Counted from the stretch's first letter, positions 24,034 to 31,930 are shown. The stretch: DNA of 55,533 nucleotides from Alistipes sp. (GCA_017631275.1 JAGBTQ010000030.1:1-55533); one strand, 5' to 3'. Notes: generated by a model from the letters alone, not told the origin. Program-made: numbers and translations.

Positions 24034-24930
24034 ATGATACGCCTAAGTTTAGTTATAGCCACATATAATCGTGCCGAGCAGCTTATGATAACGCTCGACT
24101 CGGTTGCCGCACAGCAGTGCTCGTGTGGCGAGTGGGAGTGCGTGGTGGTGGACAACAACTCCTCGGATAACACCCGCGAGCGTGTCGAGGGTTTTACTAA
24201 GGAGCACCCCGAACTAAACATACGCTACATATTTGAGCAGAGGCAGGGTCTGTCGCACGCCCGAAATGCGGGTATCGAGGCCTCTGTGGGCGATATCATA
24301 GCATTTATTGATGACGACGAGCGCATCGTCGAGGAGTTTGTCGAGGCATATATCAAGCTCTTCGATAGCTACCCCGATGCCATGGCGGCAGGCGGCAAGA
24401 TTATCGCCGACTACCCCACGGGGCGACCACGCTGGATGTCGCACTACCCCGAGCTACCTATTGCCAACCCTATGGACTTTGGCGAGGAGGTAAAGCCATT
24501 CCCCAAGAGTAGAATTCCCGGTGGAGGTAATATGGCTATGCGCCGCACGGTATTCGCAACTATCGGCATGTTCGACACCTCGTTGGGTCGCACGGGCAAG
24601 AGGCTTATCGGCGGTGAGGAGAGCGACCTCTTCGAGCGCATGGCAAAGTTCGCTATGAGGTGCTACTATGTGCCCCGTGCTGTGATGTATCACATCATTC
24701 CCGAGGAGAAGCTTACTACGGAGTATTTCGACCGCCTGACATATAATATCGGCGTTACTCAGCGTGCGCGTGCCATGCTGCATGGCCGCCGTATGAGCCT
24801 ATACCTTAGCGAGATAGCCAAGTGGTTCGCCACTCTGCTACTATGCCTTGTACACCGCCCCGCACAGTCGCGCTATCTACTTAAGTTGCGCTATAATATC
24901 TCGCGAGGAGTATTTCAGAGGGAGAGATAA
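24034..24930 (+). CDS. Family 2 glycosyltransferase
   Basis: 298 residues. The GT-A fold signatures are clear: LVIATYNRAEQL at the N-terminus, VVVDNNSSDNT, LSHARNAGIEASVGDIIAFI followed by the metal-binding DDDE, and PGGGNMAMRR with GGEESDLFERM further on. It transfers a sugar from a nucleotide donor, acceptor unknown; a hydrophobic C-terminal segment (WFATLLLCLV) may associate with the membrane. It is alone on its strand. The stop TAA at 24928-24930 lies at the edge of a repeat. Confidence 0.9.
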   Translation: MIRLSLVIATYNRAEQLMITLDSVAAQQCSCGEWECVVVDNNSSDNTRERVEGFTKEHPELNIRYIFEQRQGLSHARNAGIEASVGDIIAFIDDDERIVEEFVEAYIKLFDSYPDAMAAGGKIIADYPTGRPRWMSHYPELPIANPMDFGEEVKPFPKSRIPGGGNMAMRRTVFATIGMFDTSLGRTGKRLIGGEESDLFERMAKFAMRCYYVPRAVMYHIIPEEKLTTEYFDRLTYNIGVTQRARAMLHGRRMSLYLSEIAKWFATLLLCLVHRPAQSRYLLKLRYNISRGVFQRER

Positions 24931-25110
24931 GAGGTAAGGTGTGCTCCGCTCAAGATTAATGAGATAGGTGGGACGAATGGGATAGATGGGGAGAATAGGG
25001 AAGATAGGGAATTTAAGGAACTTAGGGAAAGACTATCACTAAACTCCTTAAATTCATTAATTTCATTAAATTCACTAATCAGCTACTTCAATCAGCACAC
25101 CGATTTCTCA
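24925..25110 (+). repeat. Purine-rich degenerate repeat tract
   Basis: It begins at the glycosyltransferase stop with GAGAGATAAGAGGTAAGG, then GGGACGAATGGGATAGATGG and AGGGAAGATAGGGAATTTAAG-type units, close relatives of the tract after cysQ. It leads directly into the palindromic elements. With them it fills the 446-base convergent gap; no gene is seen. Confidence 0.7.
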
Positions 25111-25117
25111 CAAGCAA

Positions 25118-25247
25118 TAAATTTGTTGTCAGAAGTACCAAGATTTGTCACCAAGTCGAAATTGCACTGGAAGGGGGTGTACTTGATGTACATCTCCTTT
25201 CAGGGCAATGAGCTTGGGGGCGAAGGTTGGGGCTTATCACGAGAAAT
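25118..25247 (+). repeat. GTAC-palindrome element, copy B
   Basis: Outer arms ATTTGTTGTCAGAAG and CTTATCACGAGAAAT. Inner stem GGAAGGGGGTGTAC pairs with GTACATCTCCTTTC; the three imperfect pairs are all G-T on the plus strand. The GTAC-TTGAT-GTAC tip is present. Nearly the same inner sequence occurs in copy E at 31958. Copy C follows with no gap. Confidence 0.8.
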
Positions 25248-25379
25248 AATTTGTTGTCAGAAGGGGTTAGATTTGGCCTATCGCAAAAGTGAGCACCCGA
25301 GGATAGTACTCAAACGTACAGCCTCGGGTGCTCAGCCTTTTGGGATAGGTCGAAGATGACCCCTTATCACAACAAATTA
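25247..25379 (+). repeat. GTAC-palindrome element, copy C
   Basis: 133 bases with ends TAATTTGTTGTCAGAAGGGG and CCCCTTATCACAACAAATTA. Inner stem GAGCACCCGAGG (25291-25302) pairs perfectly with 25322-25333, tip GTAC-TCAAAC-GTAC. The final TTA is the TAA stop of the minus-strand barrel gene. Confidence 0.87.
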
Positions 25380-25910
25380 AAAGTTGTAGGTGCACGAAAT
25401 ACCCAAATTCGCCAAACCTAATTCATTGAAGAAGACCTCATTAACACTCCTGGAATAGAAGATGCCAGGACCAAATGTTGGGGTCCAGTCGAGAGCAAGG
25501 GTGATAGGCGTGTTGTTGAATGTGAAGCCGAGACGTGCCATGCCGGCAACACCTACGTAGGCGTAGTGAGCCACGCCACCAACATTAACACCAGCACCAG
25601 CATCTACAAACCACTTGCCACCACGTGGTGTCCAATCCATGTCGAGGAGGTGCCAGTTGTGAAGAAGCGTAAAGTCTGCCATCACGCGACCCTGACTAAC
25701 GTTGATAGTATTATCCGTCTTTACCCAGCTGGGAATTACAGGGTTGTTCCATGAAGCACCGAAGCGTGCCTCGATATAGTTCTTGCCGTCGTACTTATAC
25801 TGGCCCAATGCCTGGAAGCCAGAGCCCACGCGACCACCAACAGAGAACTGCTGAGCAAATGCTGTTGTTGTGAACAATACAGCGACTAAGATTAGAAGTA
25901 CTCTCTTCAT
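25377..25910 (-). CDS. Small outer-membrane beta-barrel protein
   Basis: 177 residues. Signal peptide MKRVLLILVAVLFTTTAFA, then a Gly- and aromatic-rich beta pattern ending CTYNF with terminal Phe, typical of an 8-strand exported barrel. It resembles the next gene upstream in layout (RVGSGFQALGQYKYDGKNYIE against RLGYGAELQYERHFSAENYLE; both have W-x-L-x-x-x-D/E-WTPxxGKWF), so the two are paralogues. No promoter is seen between them; expression may come by readthrough. The role is unknown. Confidence 0.75.
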   Translation of the reverse strand: MKRVLLILVAVLFTTTAFAQQFSVGGRVGSGFQALGQYKYDGKNYIEARFGASWNNPVIPSWVKTDNTINVSQGRVMADFTLLHNWHLLDMDWTPRGGKWFVDAGAGVNVGGVAHYAYVGVAGMARLGFTFNNTPITLALDWTPTFGPGIFYSRSVNEVFFNELGLANLGISCTYNF

Positions 25911-25941
25911 ACTAAAGAATATTAGGGGGATAAAAAATTAA

Positions 25942-25962
25942 GAGCCGCCACCTGGGCGGCTC
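25942..25962 (-). terminator. Terminator or attenuator between the paired barrel genes
   Basis: GAGCCGCC and GGCGGCTC form an eight-pair GC-rich stem, followed on the minus strand by TTAATTTTTTA. It lies between the two paralogous barrel genes and may reduce expression of the second. Confidence 0.75.
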
Positions 25963-25969
25963 TGTCTAT

Positions 25970-26449
25970 TTAGAAGTTGTATGTGCAAGTGAGTGCAAAA
26001 CCTGTGAAGCCCTGACCCCATGCCTTGTGCAAGAGGTAGATTGTTGGACGATAGTCCAAAGACAATGTTACAGGCTTGTTGAAGCGGATACCGAAAGCAA
26101 CATCACCAGCAACACCTACCTGAAGGCCAAGACGGTTAGCACCATCGTGCTCGTAGCCCCACATACCCAATGAACCACCGACACCTGCTGAGAGGAACCA
26201 CTTACCTGCGCTTGGAGTCCAATCCCACTCGCAAAGATTCCAGTTGTATGTAGCATTGAGGAAGATACGATCCAAGCCAAAGCCATCAAGACCAAGGTTA
26301 GCCTCGAGGTAGTTCTCTGCTGAGAAGTGACGCTCATACTGAAGCTCTGCGCCATAACCTAGGCGAAGACCAATAGAGTTCTGATACTGCTGAGCAGATA
26401 CAGCTGATACACACAATACGGCTACGATAGCAAGTAAAAACTTTTTCAT
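25970..26449 (-). CDS. Small outer-membrane beta-barrel protein, paralogue
   Basis: 159 residues from the ATG at 26449; the frame is open to 26506, but MKKFLLAIVAVLCVSAVSAQ is a typical signal peptide and a -7 motif lies at 26496-26503, inside that extension. The mature part contains NWNLCEWDWTPSAGKWFLSA, shared in pattern with the next gene, and ends CTYNF. It is an exported barrel of unknown role. Confidence 0.75.
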   Translation of the reverse strand: MKKFLLAIVAVLCVSAVSAQQYQNSIGLRLGYGAELQYERHFSAENYLEANLGLDGFGLDRIFLNATYNWNLCEWDWTPSAGKWFLSAGVGGSLGMWGYEHDGANRLGLQVGVAGDVAFGIRFNKPVTLSLDYRPTIYLLHKAWGQGFTGFALTCTYNF

Positions 26450-26495
26450 AATAGTAAGTATTAAAGTTATACAATTAGATTTTATTTTCTTAAGA

Positions 26496-26503
26496 CAAAT
26501 GTA
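26496..26503 (-). promoter_or_regulatory. -7 promoter motif for the barrel gene
   Basis: TACATTTG on the minus strand fits TAnnTTTG and supports the start at 26449 with a leader of about 40 bases. Confidence 0.55.
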
Positions 26504-26635
26504 CAATTTTTTTCGTGGACTTCAAAGCATTTCCTCTATTTTCGGCACATAATTCAGCATAAATACATATTATCGAAACAGAGACTAACATAAAACATTG
26601 CACAAATAACCAATATTAATACTAACTGTAACGGC

Positions 26636-26880
26636 TAATGGGGAAGGGGAAAGGGGGAGGTGCAGCGTGCTTAGCAGGGGATCTAATGAGGTGGGATAGA
26701 TGGGGAGCGCCGAGATAGTGAATTTAGGGAGATTAAGGAGGCGCTGCGTTTAATAGGGTTAATGGGGTCAATAGGGGCGCTAAAGCTTGATTAGGACGAT
26801 TGGGACGATTAGGACGATTAGGACGATTAGGCTAGGTTATCACTCCCCCATCTTCCCCATTATCCCCATAAATTACACCT
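26636..26880 (+). repeat. Purine-rich degenerate repeat tract, turning C-rich at the end
   Basis: Units such as GGGATAGATGGGGA, TTAGGACGATTAGGACGATT and GGCGCTAAAGCTTGAT; the last occurs inverted in the tract at 31744. The end switches to C-rich (CCCCCATCTTCCCCATTATC). With copy D it fills most of the gap upstream of the barrel gene; 26504-26635 is AT-rich with nothing recognisable. Confidence 0.7.
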
Positions 26881-26894
26881 CAATTAGCAAGAAA

Positions 26895-27026
26895 TAATTT
26901 GTTGTCAGAAGGGGTTAGATTTGGCTTATCGCAAAAGTGAGCACCCGAGGATAGTACACTTAGTACAGCCTCGGGTGCTCAGCTTTTTGGGATAGGTCAA
27001 AGATGACCCCTTATCACAACAAATTA
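26895..27026 (+). repeat. GTAC-palindrome element, copy D
   Basis: 132 bases. The ends are the same as copy C. Inner stem GAGCACCCGAGG (26939-26950) pairs with 26969-26980, tip GTAC-ACTTA-GTAC. Compared with copy C, one C-G pair of the outer stem has become T-G, keeping the pairing on the plus strand. The last TTA is the def stop codon. Confidence 0.87.
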
Positions 27027-27572
27027 TCGCTTGGTTTTGTAGGCAGCACGATACGATCCTCGTGCCATCTTCTGAAGCTTATTCTTAATAAGGTTCTTAC
27101 GGATTGGCGCAAGGTGGTCGGTAAATACTAGACCCTCGATATGGTCGTACTCGTGCTGGATAACACGTGCTGGCTTGCCTGTAAACTCCTCGTCGTGCTC
27201 CACGAAATTCTCGTCGAGGTAGCGCATACGGATAGTTGTCGAGCGGCGCACATTCTCGTGTAGGCCAGGGAGTGAGAGGCAACCCTCCTCAAATAACTCG
27301 GTCTCCTCCGAGCGCTCGTAGATCTCGGCATTGATAAATACACGCTTAAAGTCTGCCAGCTCAGGGATATCCTCGCCCCAAGGTGTGCAATCGACGATGA
27401 AGAGGCGGATGTTCTTGCCAATCTGTGGCGCAGCAAGACCCACGCCCTCAGCCTCAGCAAGGGTAATCCACATATCCTCGATGAGCTTCTTAAGCTCGGG
27501 ATAGTCGGGAGTTATATCTTCCGATACGTTGCGCAACACCTGCGAGCCGTATATTACAATTGGATAAATCAT
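27024..27572 (-). CDS. def: Peptide deformylase
   Basis: 182 residues. It removes the formyl group from the N-terminal Met of new proteins. The three family motifs are intact: GVGLAAPQIG (residues 43-52), EEGCLSLPG with metal ligand C98, and HEYDH at 140-144 with ligands H140 and H144 and catalytic E141. It is the last gene of the glyS-small peptide-ruvX-def cluster, 19 bases after ruvX. Its stop codon is provided by palindromic copy D. Confidence 0.97.
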   Translation of the reverse strand: MIYPIVIYGSQVLRNVSEDITPDYPELKKLIEDMWITLAEAEGVGLAAPQIGKNIRLFIVDCTPWGEDIPELADFKRVFINAEIYERSEETELFEEGCLSLPGLHENVRRSTTIRMRYLDENFVEHDEEFTGKPARVIQHEYDHIEGLVFTDHLAPIRKNLIKNKLQKMARGSYRAAYKTKR

Positions 27573-27591
27573 AGCTTATTTTTTGTTTTCT

Positions 27592-28008
27592 TTACATACC
27601 TACTGATGCCATGTAGTCTTGCAAGATTATTGCTGCCGACACCTTATCTACCAACGACTTATCGCGGCGTGCCATCTTACCTATGCCACTCTCACGAATG
27701 GTGCGCTGTGCCAATACCGAGGTAAAGCGCTCGTCGTATGCCACCACCTGCTTATCGGGGTAGGCATGGCGCAGACGGCCCATGAGCGGCTGAATGTAGC
27801 GCATAGTCTCCGACGGCTCACCATTCATCTGGCGGGGGTGACCCACGACGATTGTCGCAACCTCCTCACGCTTAAAATAGTCGGCAAGGTAGCGCTCGAG
27901 CTGCTTCGTGTCGACAGTCTCGAGGGGCTGCGCTATGATGCCCAGAGGGTCGGTCACCGCAAGGCCCGTGCGCTTAGTGCCGTAGTCTATAGCAATCAAT
28001 CGTGGCAT
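27592..28008 (-). CDS. ruvX: Putative pre-16S rRNA nuclease RuvX/YqgF
   Basis: 138 residues, normal length. YqgF proteins have an RNase H-like fold and act in 16S rRNA 5'-end maturation; they were first named Holliday-junction resolvases by homology. The N-terminal strand carries the acidic residue in AIDYGTKRTGLAVTD, VVGHPRQMNG follows, and YDERFTS and KSLVDKVSAAIILQDY near the C-terminus hold the other catalytic acids. The ATG is one base after the stop of the small membrane peptide gene, so translation is probably coupled. Confidence 0.93.
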   Translation of the reverse strand: MPRLIAIDYGTKRTGLAVTDPLGIIAQPLETVDTKQLERYLADYFKREEVATIVVGHPRQMNGEPSETMRYIQPLMGRLRHAYPDKQVVAYDERFTSVLAQRTIRESGIGKMARRDKSLVDKVSAAIILQDYMASVGM

Positions 28009-28009
28009 A

Positions 28010-28120
28010 CTACAACACTTTACCGATGAGATAGCCGATGCCGTAGCCTACAGCGAAGCATAGGGCAATGACGGCAAATATCACCGACCACTTGCGCGTT
28101 GTCGAGGGCTTAGTAATCAT
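28010..28120 (-). CDS. 36-residue single-span membrane peptide
   Basis: This short frame (ATG at 28120, TAG at 28012-28010) lies 3 bases after the glyS stop and one base before the ruvX ATG. It encodes MITKPSTTRKW, then a hydrophobic span of about 22 residues (from SVIFAVIALCFAVGYGIGYL) and ends IGKVL. The basic N-terminus followed by the span predicts an inner-membrane peptide. The tight fit between two housekeeping genes, filling the gap exactly, is the main support. I do not recognise a family. Confidence 0.6.
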   Translation of the reverse strand: MITKPSTTRKWSVIFAVIALCFAVGYGIGYLIGKVL

Positions 28121-28123
28121 TGC

Positions 28124-29668
28124 TTATGCCTTAATCTTCTTGAAGAGCTTGCGGAATGATACCTCGTCGTCAACCAATGCACGCAACGCCTCGATCTTGA
28201 TGCGCTCCTGCTGCATAGTGTCGCGGTGACGCACGGTAACGGTGCCATCCTCCAATGTCTGGTGGTCAACAGTAACGCAGAATGGAGTACCGATAGCATC
28301 CTGACGACGGTAGCGCTTACCGATAGAGTCCTTCTCGTCATATACAACGTTGTAGTCGTACATGAGCTCGTCGATAATCTGACGTGCTACCTCTGGAAGG
28401 CCATCCTTCTTAACGAGTGGCATAACGGCAACCTTTGTTGGTGCAAGGGCTGCAGGGATACGCAATACTACGCGCTCCTCGCCATTCTCGAGCTTCTCCT
28501 CGCAGTATGCTGCCGACATGATCTGCAAGAACATACGGTCAACACCGATAGATGTCTCAACAACATAAGGAACATAGCTCTCGCCACGCTCAGGGTCAAA
28601 GTACTGAATCTTCTTGCCTGAGAACTCCTGGTGGCGACCAAGGTCGAAATCGGTACGTGAGTGGATACCCTCAACCTCCTTGAAGCCGAATGGGAAGTTA
28701 TACTCTACGTCGGTAGCTGCGTTAGCATAGTGGGCCAATTTGTCGTGGTCGTGGAAGCGGTAGTTCTCGTCGCCGAAGCCGAGGGCACGGTGCCAAGCCA
28801 TACGTGTATCCTTCCACTTTGCCCACCACTCCATCTCGGTGCCAGGCTGCACGAAGAACTGCATCTCCATCTGCTCGAACTCACGCATACGGAAGATAAA
28901 CTGACGAGCAACAATCTCGTTACGGAATGCCTTACCAATCTGAGCAATACCGAAAGGTAGCTTCATGCGGCCAGTCTTCTGCACGTTAAGGTAGTTAACG
29001 AAGATACCCTGTGCTGTCTCAGGACGGAGATATACGGTGTTTGCGCCATCTGCCGTTGAGCCCATCTGTGTTGAGAACATGAGGTTGAACTGACGAACAT
29101 CTGTCCAGTTGCGAGTACCCGAGATAGGACATACAATCTCGCAGTCGAGGATAATCTGCTTGAGCTCCTCGAGATTGTTGTCGTTGAGAGCCGTTGCAAA
29201 GCGCTCGTGGATAGCATCCATCTTAGCCTTGATCTCGAGCACACGTGGCGATGTAGCGAGGTACTGCTCCTCGTCGAACTTATCACCAAAGCGCTTACGC
29301 GCCTTCTCCACCTCCTTCTGAATCTTCTCCTCCTGCTTAGCCATCCAATCCTCAACCAAGACGTCAGCACGGTAGCGCTTCTTTGAGTCCTTGTTGTCGA
29401 TAAGTGGATCGTTGAAGGCGCCTACGTGGCCTGATGCCTCCCAAGTGCGTGGGTGCATAAAGATAGCTGCGTCGATACCTACGATGTTCTCGTTGAGCTT
29501 AACCATTGAGTCCCACCAATAACGCTTGATGTTGTTCTTAAGCTCAACACCATTCTGACCATAGTCATACACGGCGCCAAGACCATCGTAAATCTCGCTC
29601 GAAGGGAATATAAAACCATACTCCTTGCAGTGAGCAATAAGCTTCTTAAACAATTCTTCCTGTGTCAT
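28124..29668 (-). CDS. glyS: Glycyl-tRNA synthetase (single-chain type)
   Basis: 514 residues. It charges tRNA-Gly as a class II synthetase homodimer of the eukaryote/archaea-like type, distinct from the two-subunit form of E. coli. Recognisable segments are GLGAVYDYGQNGVELKNNIK at the N-terminus, the class II motif region LRPETAQGIFVNY, FRNEIVARQFIFRMREFEQ, and the C-terminal anticodon-binding domain starting about VLRIPAALAPTKVAVMPL. The promoter is at 29729-29736. It is first in an operon with a small peptide gene, ruvX and def. Confidence 0.96.
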   Translation of the reverse strand: MTQEELFKKLIAHCKEYGFIFPSSEIYDGLGAVYDYGQNGVELKNNIKRYWWDSMVKLNENIVGIDAAIFMHPRTWEASGHVGAFNDPLIDNKDSKKRYRADVLVEDWMAKQEEKIQKEVEKARKRFGDKFDEEQYLATSPRVLEIKAKMDAIHERFATALNDNNLEELKQIILDCEIVCPISGTRNWTDVRQFNLMFSTQMGSTADGANTVYLRPETAQGIFVNYLNVQKTGRMKLPFGIAQIGKAFRNEIVARQFIFRMREFEQMEMQFFVQPGTEMEWWAKWKDTRMAWHRALGFGDENYRFHDHDKLAHYANAATDVEYNFPFGFKEVEGIHSRTDFDLGRHQEFSGKKIQYFDPERGESYVPYVVETSIGVDRMFLQIMSAAYCEEKLENGEERVVLRIPAALAPTKVAVMPLVKKDGLPEVARQIIDELMYDYNVVYDEKDSIGKRYRRQDAIGTPFCVTVDHQTLEDGTVTVRHRDTMQQERIKIEALRALVDDEVSFRKLFKKIKA

Positions 29669-29728
29669 AATCTATATCTTTTTTGTTATTCGTTTCGTGG
29701 GTTATATGCTATAAGCATATTCAAACGG

Positions 29729-29736
29729 CAAAGATA
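29729..29736 (-). promoter_or_regulatory. -7 promoter motif for the glyS operon
   Basis: TATCTTTG on the minus strand; the expected leader is about 55 bases. Confidence 0.6.
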
Positions 29737-29751
29737 GCAAAAAAAAGTGAA

Positions 29752-29893
29752 ATGTGAAAGGCGAAAGGTGAGAAGTAAGGAATATGTTTATAAACCTGTG
29801 CGAAGCACACCCTACTTTTCACCTTTCACCTCTCACTTTTCACCTTTTAAACCTCGTGCGAAGCACACCACACTTTTCACCTCTCACCTTTCA
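29752..29893. repeat. Inverted and tandem repeat of the GTGAAAGGTGAGA family
   Basis: GTGAAAGGCGAAAGGTGAGA (plus) is followed by two tandem copies of a ~58-base unit in reverse orientation, each with GTGCGAAGCACAC and then CTTTTCACC/CTCTCACC/TTTCAC strings. The same sequence follows cysQ at 2141. The last bases include the TGA stop of radC (29891-29893). Confidence 0.75.
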
Positions 29894-30547
29894 CTTTAGT
29901 ATGCCGGTTGCCCTAAATGAGTAGCGCGCGCCCTGAGCAATTATCACGTGGTCCAACAGGCGAATGTCGAAGAGGCGTGCTGCCTCCGACACACGCTCCG
30001 TAAGCTCGATATCTTGACGGCTTGGCTCAGCAGAGCCTGAGGGGTGGTTGTGCACCAGAACTATCTGTGTGGCAAGCAGTTCTATTGCTCGTTTGATTAT
30101 TAGGCGACAATCTACAACGGTGGTCTGCACACCGCCCTGACTTATGCGCATGCGGTCGAGAACTCTGCCCGACGAGGCTAGGTACAACGCCCAGCACTCC
30201 TCATGCTTGAGCATGCCTATCTGTGGCTCCATAAGGCGTGCCACGTCGCTATCCGATGTTATCGTGTCGTATGATGTGCCCTCAGCAAGAAGCACCCTGC
30301 GCCCTAGCTCCGTAGCCGCCTTTAGGCGCATGGCACGCCTAAGACCCAGGCCCGAGCTCATGCGCAGACGTGAAAAGTCGGTGGCAGTGAGCCTAAGCAA
30401 CGAGCCATCAGCGCCGTCTAAGAGCTCGTGCGCCACGTCCAACGCTCTATCGTCGCTTGCTCCCTCAGCAATGATTGCCGCAACAAGCTCGCTATCGGTC
30501 AGGCTCTCGGCACCTCGTGAGAGGAGTTTATCAGTAAGATTTTTCAT
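29891..30547 (-). CDS. radC: RadC family JAB/MPN-domain protein
   Basis: 218 residues. The N-terminal helix-hairpin-helix-like region is followed by a JAB metalloprotease-like domain with VLVHNHPSGSAEPSRQD (HxHPSG, then S and D, the zinc-binding set). Named for DNA repair, but the real biochemical role of RadC proteins is unsettled. The length is normal. The gene follows the YkuD gene on the same strand with 15 bases between. Its stop codon lies in a dispersed repeat. Confidence 0.9.
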   Translation of the reverse strand: MKNLTDKLLSRGAESLTDSELVAAIIAEGASDDRALDVAHELLDGADGSLLRLTATDFSRLRMSSGLGLRRAMRLKAATELGRRVLLAEGTSYDTITSDSDVARLMEPQIGMLKHEECWALYLASSGRVLDRMRISQGGVQTTVVDCRLIIKRAIELLATQIVLVHNHPSGSAEPSRQDIELTERVSEAARLFDIRLLDHVIIAQGARYSFRATGILK

Positions 30548-30562
30548 ATCGACCTAAAAAAT

Positions 30563-31663
30563 TTATCTAACACGCACACTCATGCCCGGCTCTAATGTTT
30601 CGGGCGTAATATCGGGGTTAAGTTTCTGAATTACAGAGGCATGTGTACCATGCATCACGGCAATGCGACCAAAGGTATCAATTGGGGTTGCAATATAGTA
30701 TTCTGGTCCCGTATTCTCACTCTTCTCGCCCCAGCGCAACACGCCGTCGAGTAGCACCGAGAAGCTGCCGCGAACAACAATCTTCTCTCCCGGAACAAGG
30801 TTTTTTAGGTTAGTTCCAGGGTTGAGCGCCTCGATAGCCTTGCGCGAAGTACGGTACTTGATAGCCAACGAGAGGTGCGTATCACCCCTTTTTACGGTGT
30901 GCACAACACGCTCCTGCACCACATCGCACTCTATTTCGCCACAATATCGCATTAGCTCAAAGATGCAATACTCATCGTAATAGCGCCTATAGTGAACAAA
31001 GCAACGACCGTCGGCAGCCATATCGCGGATAGAGGTCTCTACGACAACCCTCATGCCCTCACGCACAAATGGTTGTAGCTTGTCGAGGTCCTCCGTGGCA
31101 AGACATATACAACCCTCTGAGGCGCGTGTGCCAATGTTGTGACGGCGCAGCGTGGCGTGAATACCAATGCCATAGTGAGGAGGGGCATATAGGCGGATAA
31201 ACCAGTTGCCGTAGCTACCAAGTATATAGCCATTACCATCATTGGCGTCGTTACCCCACAGTGAGGCATCTTGGATTTCATGCACCACAAACTCGCCCTC
31301 GGGAGTTCTGTAGTCGCCAGAGTGCTGCTTGTTGCCATAGCGTGAGCCCACGGTGGCAGGAAAAGAGAATATCGTGCGACCCGAAATATCTATGAGTGAG
31401 AGCGTTTGCTGCTCCTTGGATATCAAGATGTAGGATGCCATGTAGGGATTACCATCGCACACCACCTCGTCGGGAGCATCAACTATGTCGATGTCGGAAT
31501 ATACAAACGATACGAATTTATCGATATATGTTCCGTGGCCGTAGCGCCATAGGCTGCGTATAAAGGCCTCGGCAGGTGTTGCAGAGAGCACAGATGCCAC
31601 CACTAACACTATGCACAATGCGATGCGCCGCACAGCAGGGGTTATGTATGTTGATTTAGGCAT
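30563..31663 (-). CDS. L,D-transpeptidase-like (YkuD) protein with two LysM domains
   Basis: 366 residues with an N-terminal signal (IALCIVLVVASVLSATPAEA). YkuD enzymes make 3-3 crosslinks in peptidoglycan or attach proteins to it. The YkuD domain (about 70-215) includes HATLRRHNIGTRASEGCICL with the nucleophile C185. The usual SHGCIR is SEGCIC here: E183 replaces His and Cys replaces Arg. A LysM domain follows (HTVKRGDTHLSLAIKYRTS, NLVPGEKIVV), then a second, weaker one at the C-terminus (TPETLEPGMSVRVR); both would bind peptidoglycan. Confidence 0.85.
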   Translation of the reverse strand: MPKSTYITPAVRRIALCIVLVVASVLSATPAEAFIRSLWRYGHGTYIDKFVSFVYSDIDIVDAPDEVVCDGNPYMASYILISKEQQTLSLIDISGRTIFSFPATVGSRYGNKQHSGDYRTPEGEFVVHEIQDASLWGNDANDGNGYILGSYGNWFIRLYAPPHYGIGIHATLRRHNIGTRASEGCICLATEDLDKLQPFVREGMRVVVETSIRDMAADGRCFVHYRRYYDEYCIFELMRYCGEIECDVVQERVVHTVKRGDTHLSLAIKYRTSRKAIEALNPGTNLKNLVPGEKIVVRGSFSVLLDGVLRWGEKSENTGPEYYIATPIDTFGRIAVMHGTHASVIQKLNPDITPETLEPGMSVRVR

Positions 31664-31689
31664 CTGTTTTGTCGAGCTATATAATTAAA

Positions 31690-31697
31690 CAAAGTTA
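31690..31697 (-). promoter_or_regulatory. -7 promoter motif for the YkuD gene
   Basis: TAACTTTG on the minus strand, 26 bases before the start codon at 31663; radC is probably on the same transcript. Confidence 0.55.
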
Positions 31698-31743
31698 GCA
31701 AATCTTTTGCTTAGCACAAAATATTTGGGGATAATTGTTTTGT

Positions 31744-31930
31744 TGGGGGGCTCGGCGCAGAGATAGGGAAGATAGGGAAGATAGGGAGAATAGGGAAGGT
31801 GGGGACGATGGGACGATGGGACGATGGGACGAATGGGACGAATGGGAAATTTCCTATCGAGCGAAGCGATCCCATCTATCCCATCAAGCTTTAGCGTTAC
31901 CCATCAAGCTTTAGCGCCCTCATCTATCCC
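31744..31930 (+). repeat. Purine-rich repeat tract with an inverted C-rich half
   Basis: The first half is G-rich (AGATAGGGAAGATAGGG, GACGATGGGACGATGGGACG), the second half C-rich (CCCATCTATCCCATCAAGC, ATCAAGCTTTAGCGCC twice). The two halves can pair. It precedes copies E and F; together they fill the 542-base gap between the YkuD gene and rnc, with no gene seen. Confidence 0.7.

Noticed and set aside
25118-25379. Copies B and C as ordinary transcription terminators of the barrel gene
   Set aside because: They have no T run at the right place, are far longer than a terminator, are tandem, and pair better on the strand that is not transcribed from that gene.
31744-31930. G-quadruplex or triplex-forming tract
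   Set aside because: GGG runs are regularly spaced, but loops of 5-7 bases and the inverted C-rich half make a hairpin equally possible; sequence by itself does not decide.
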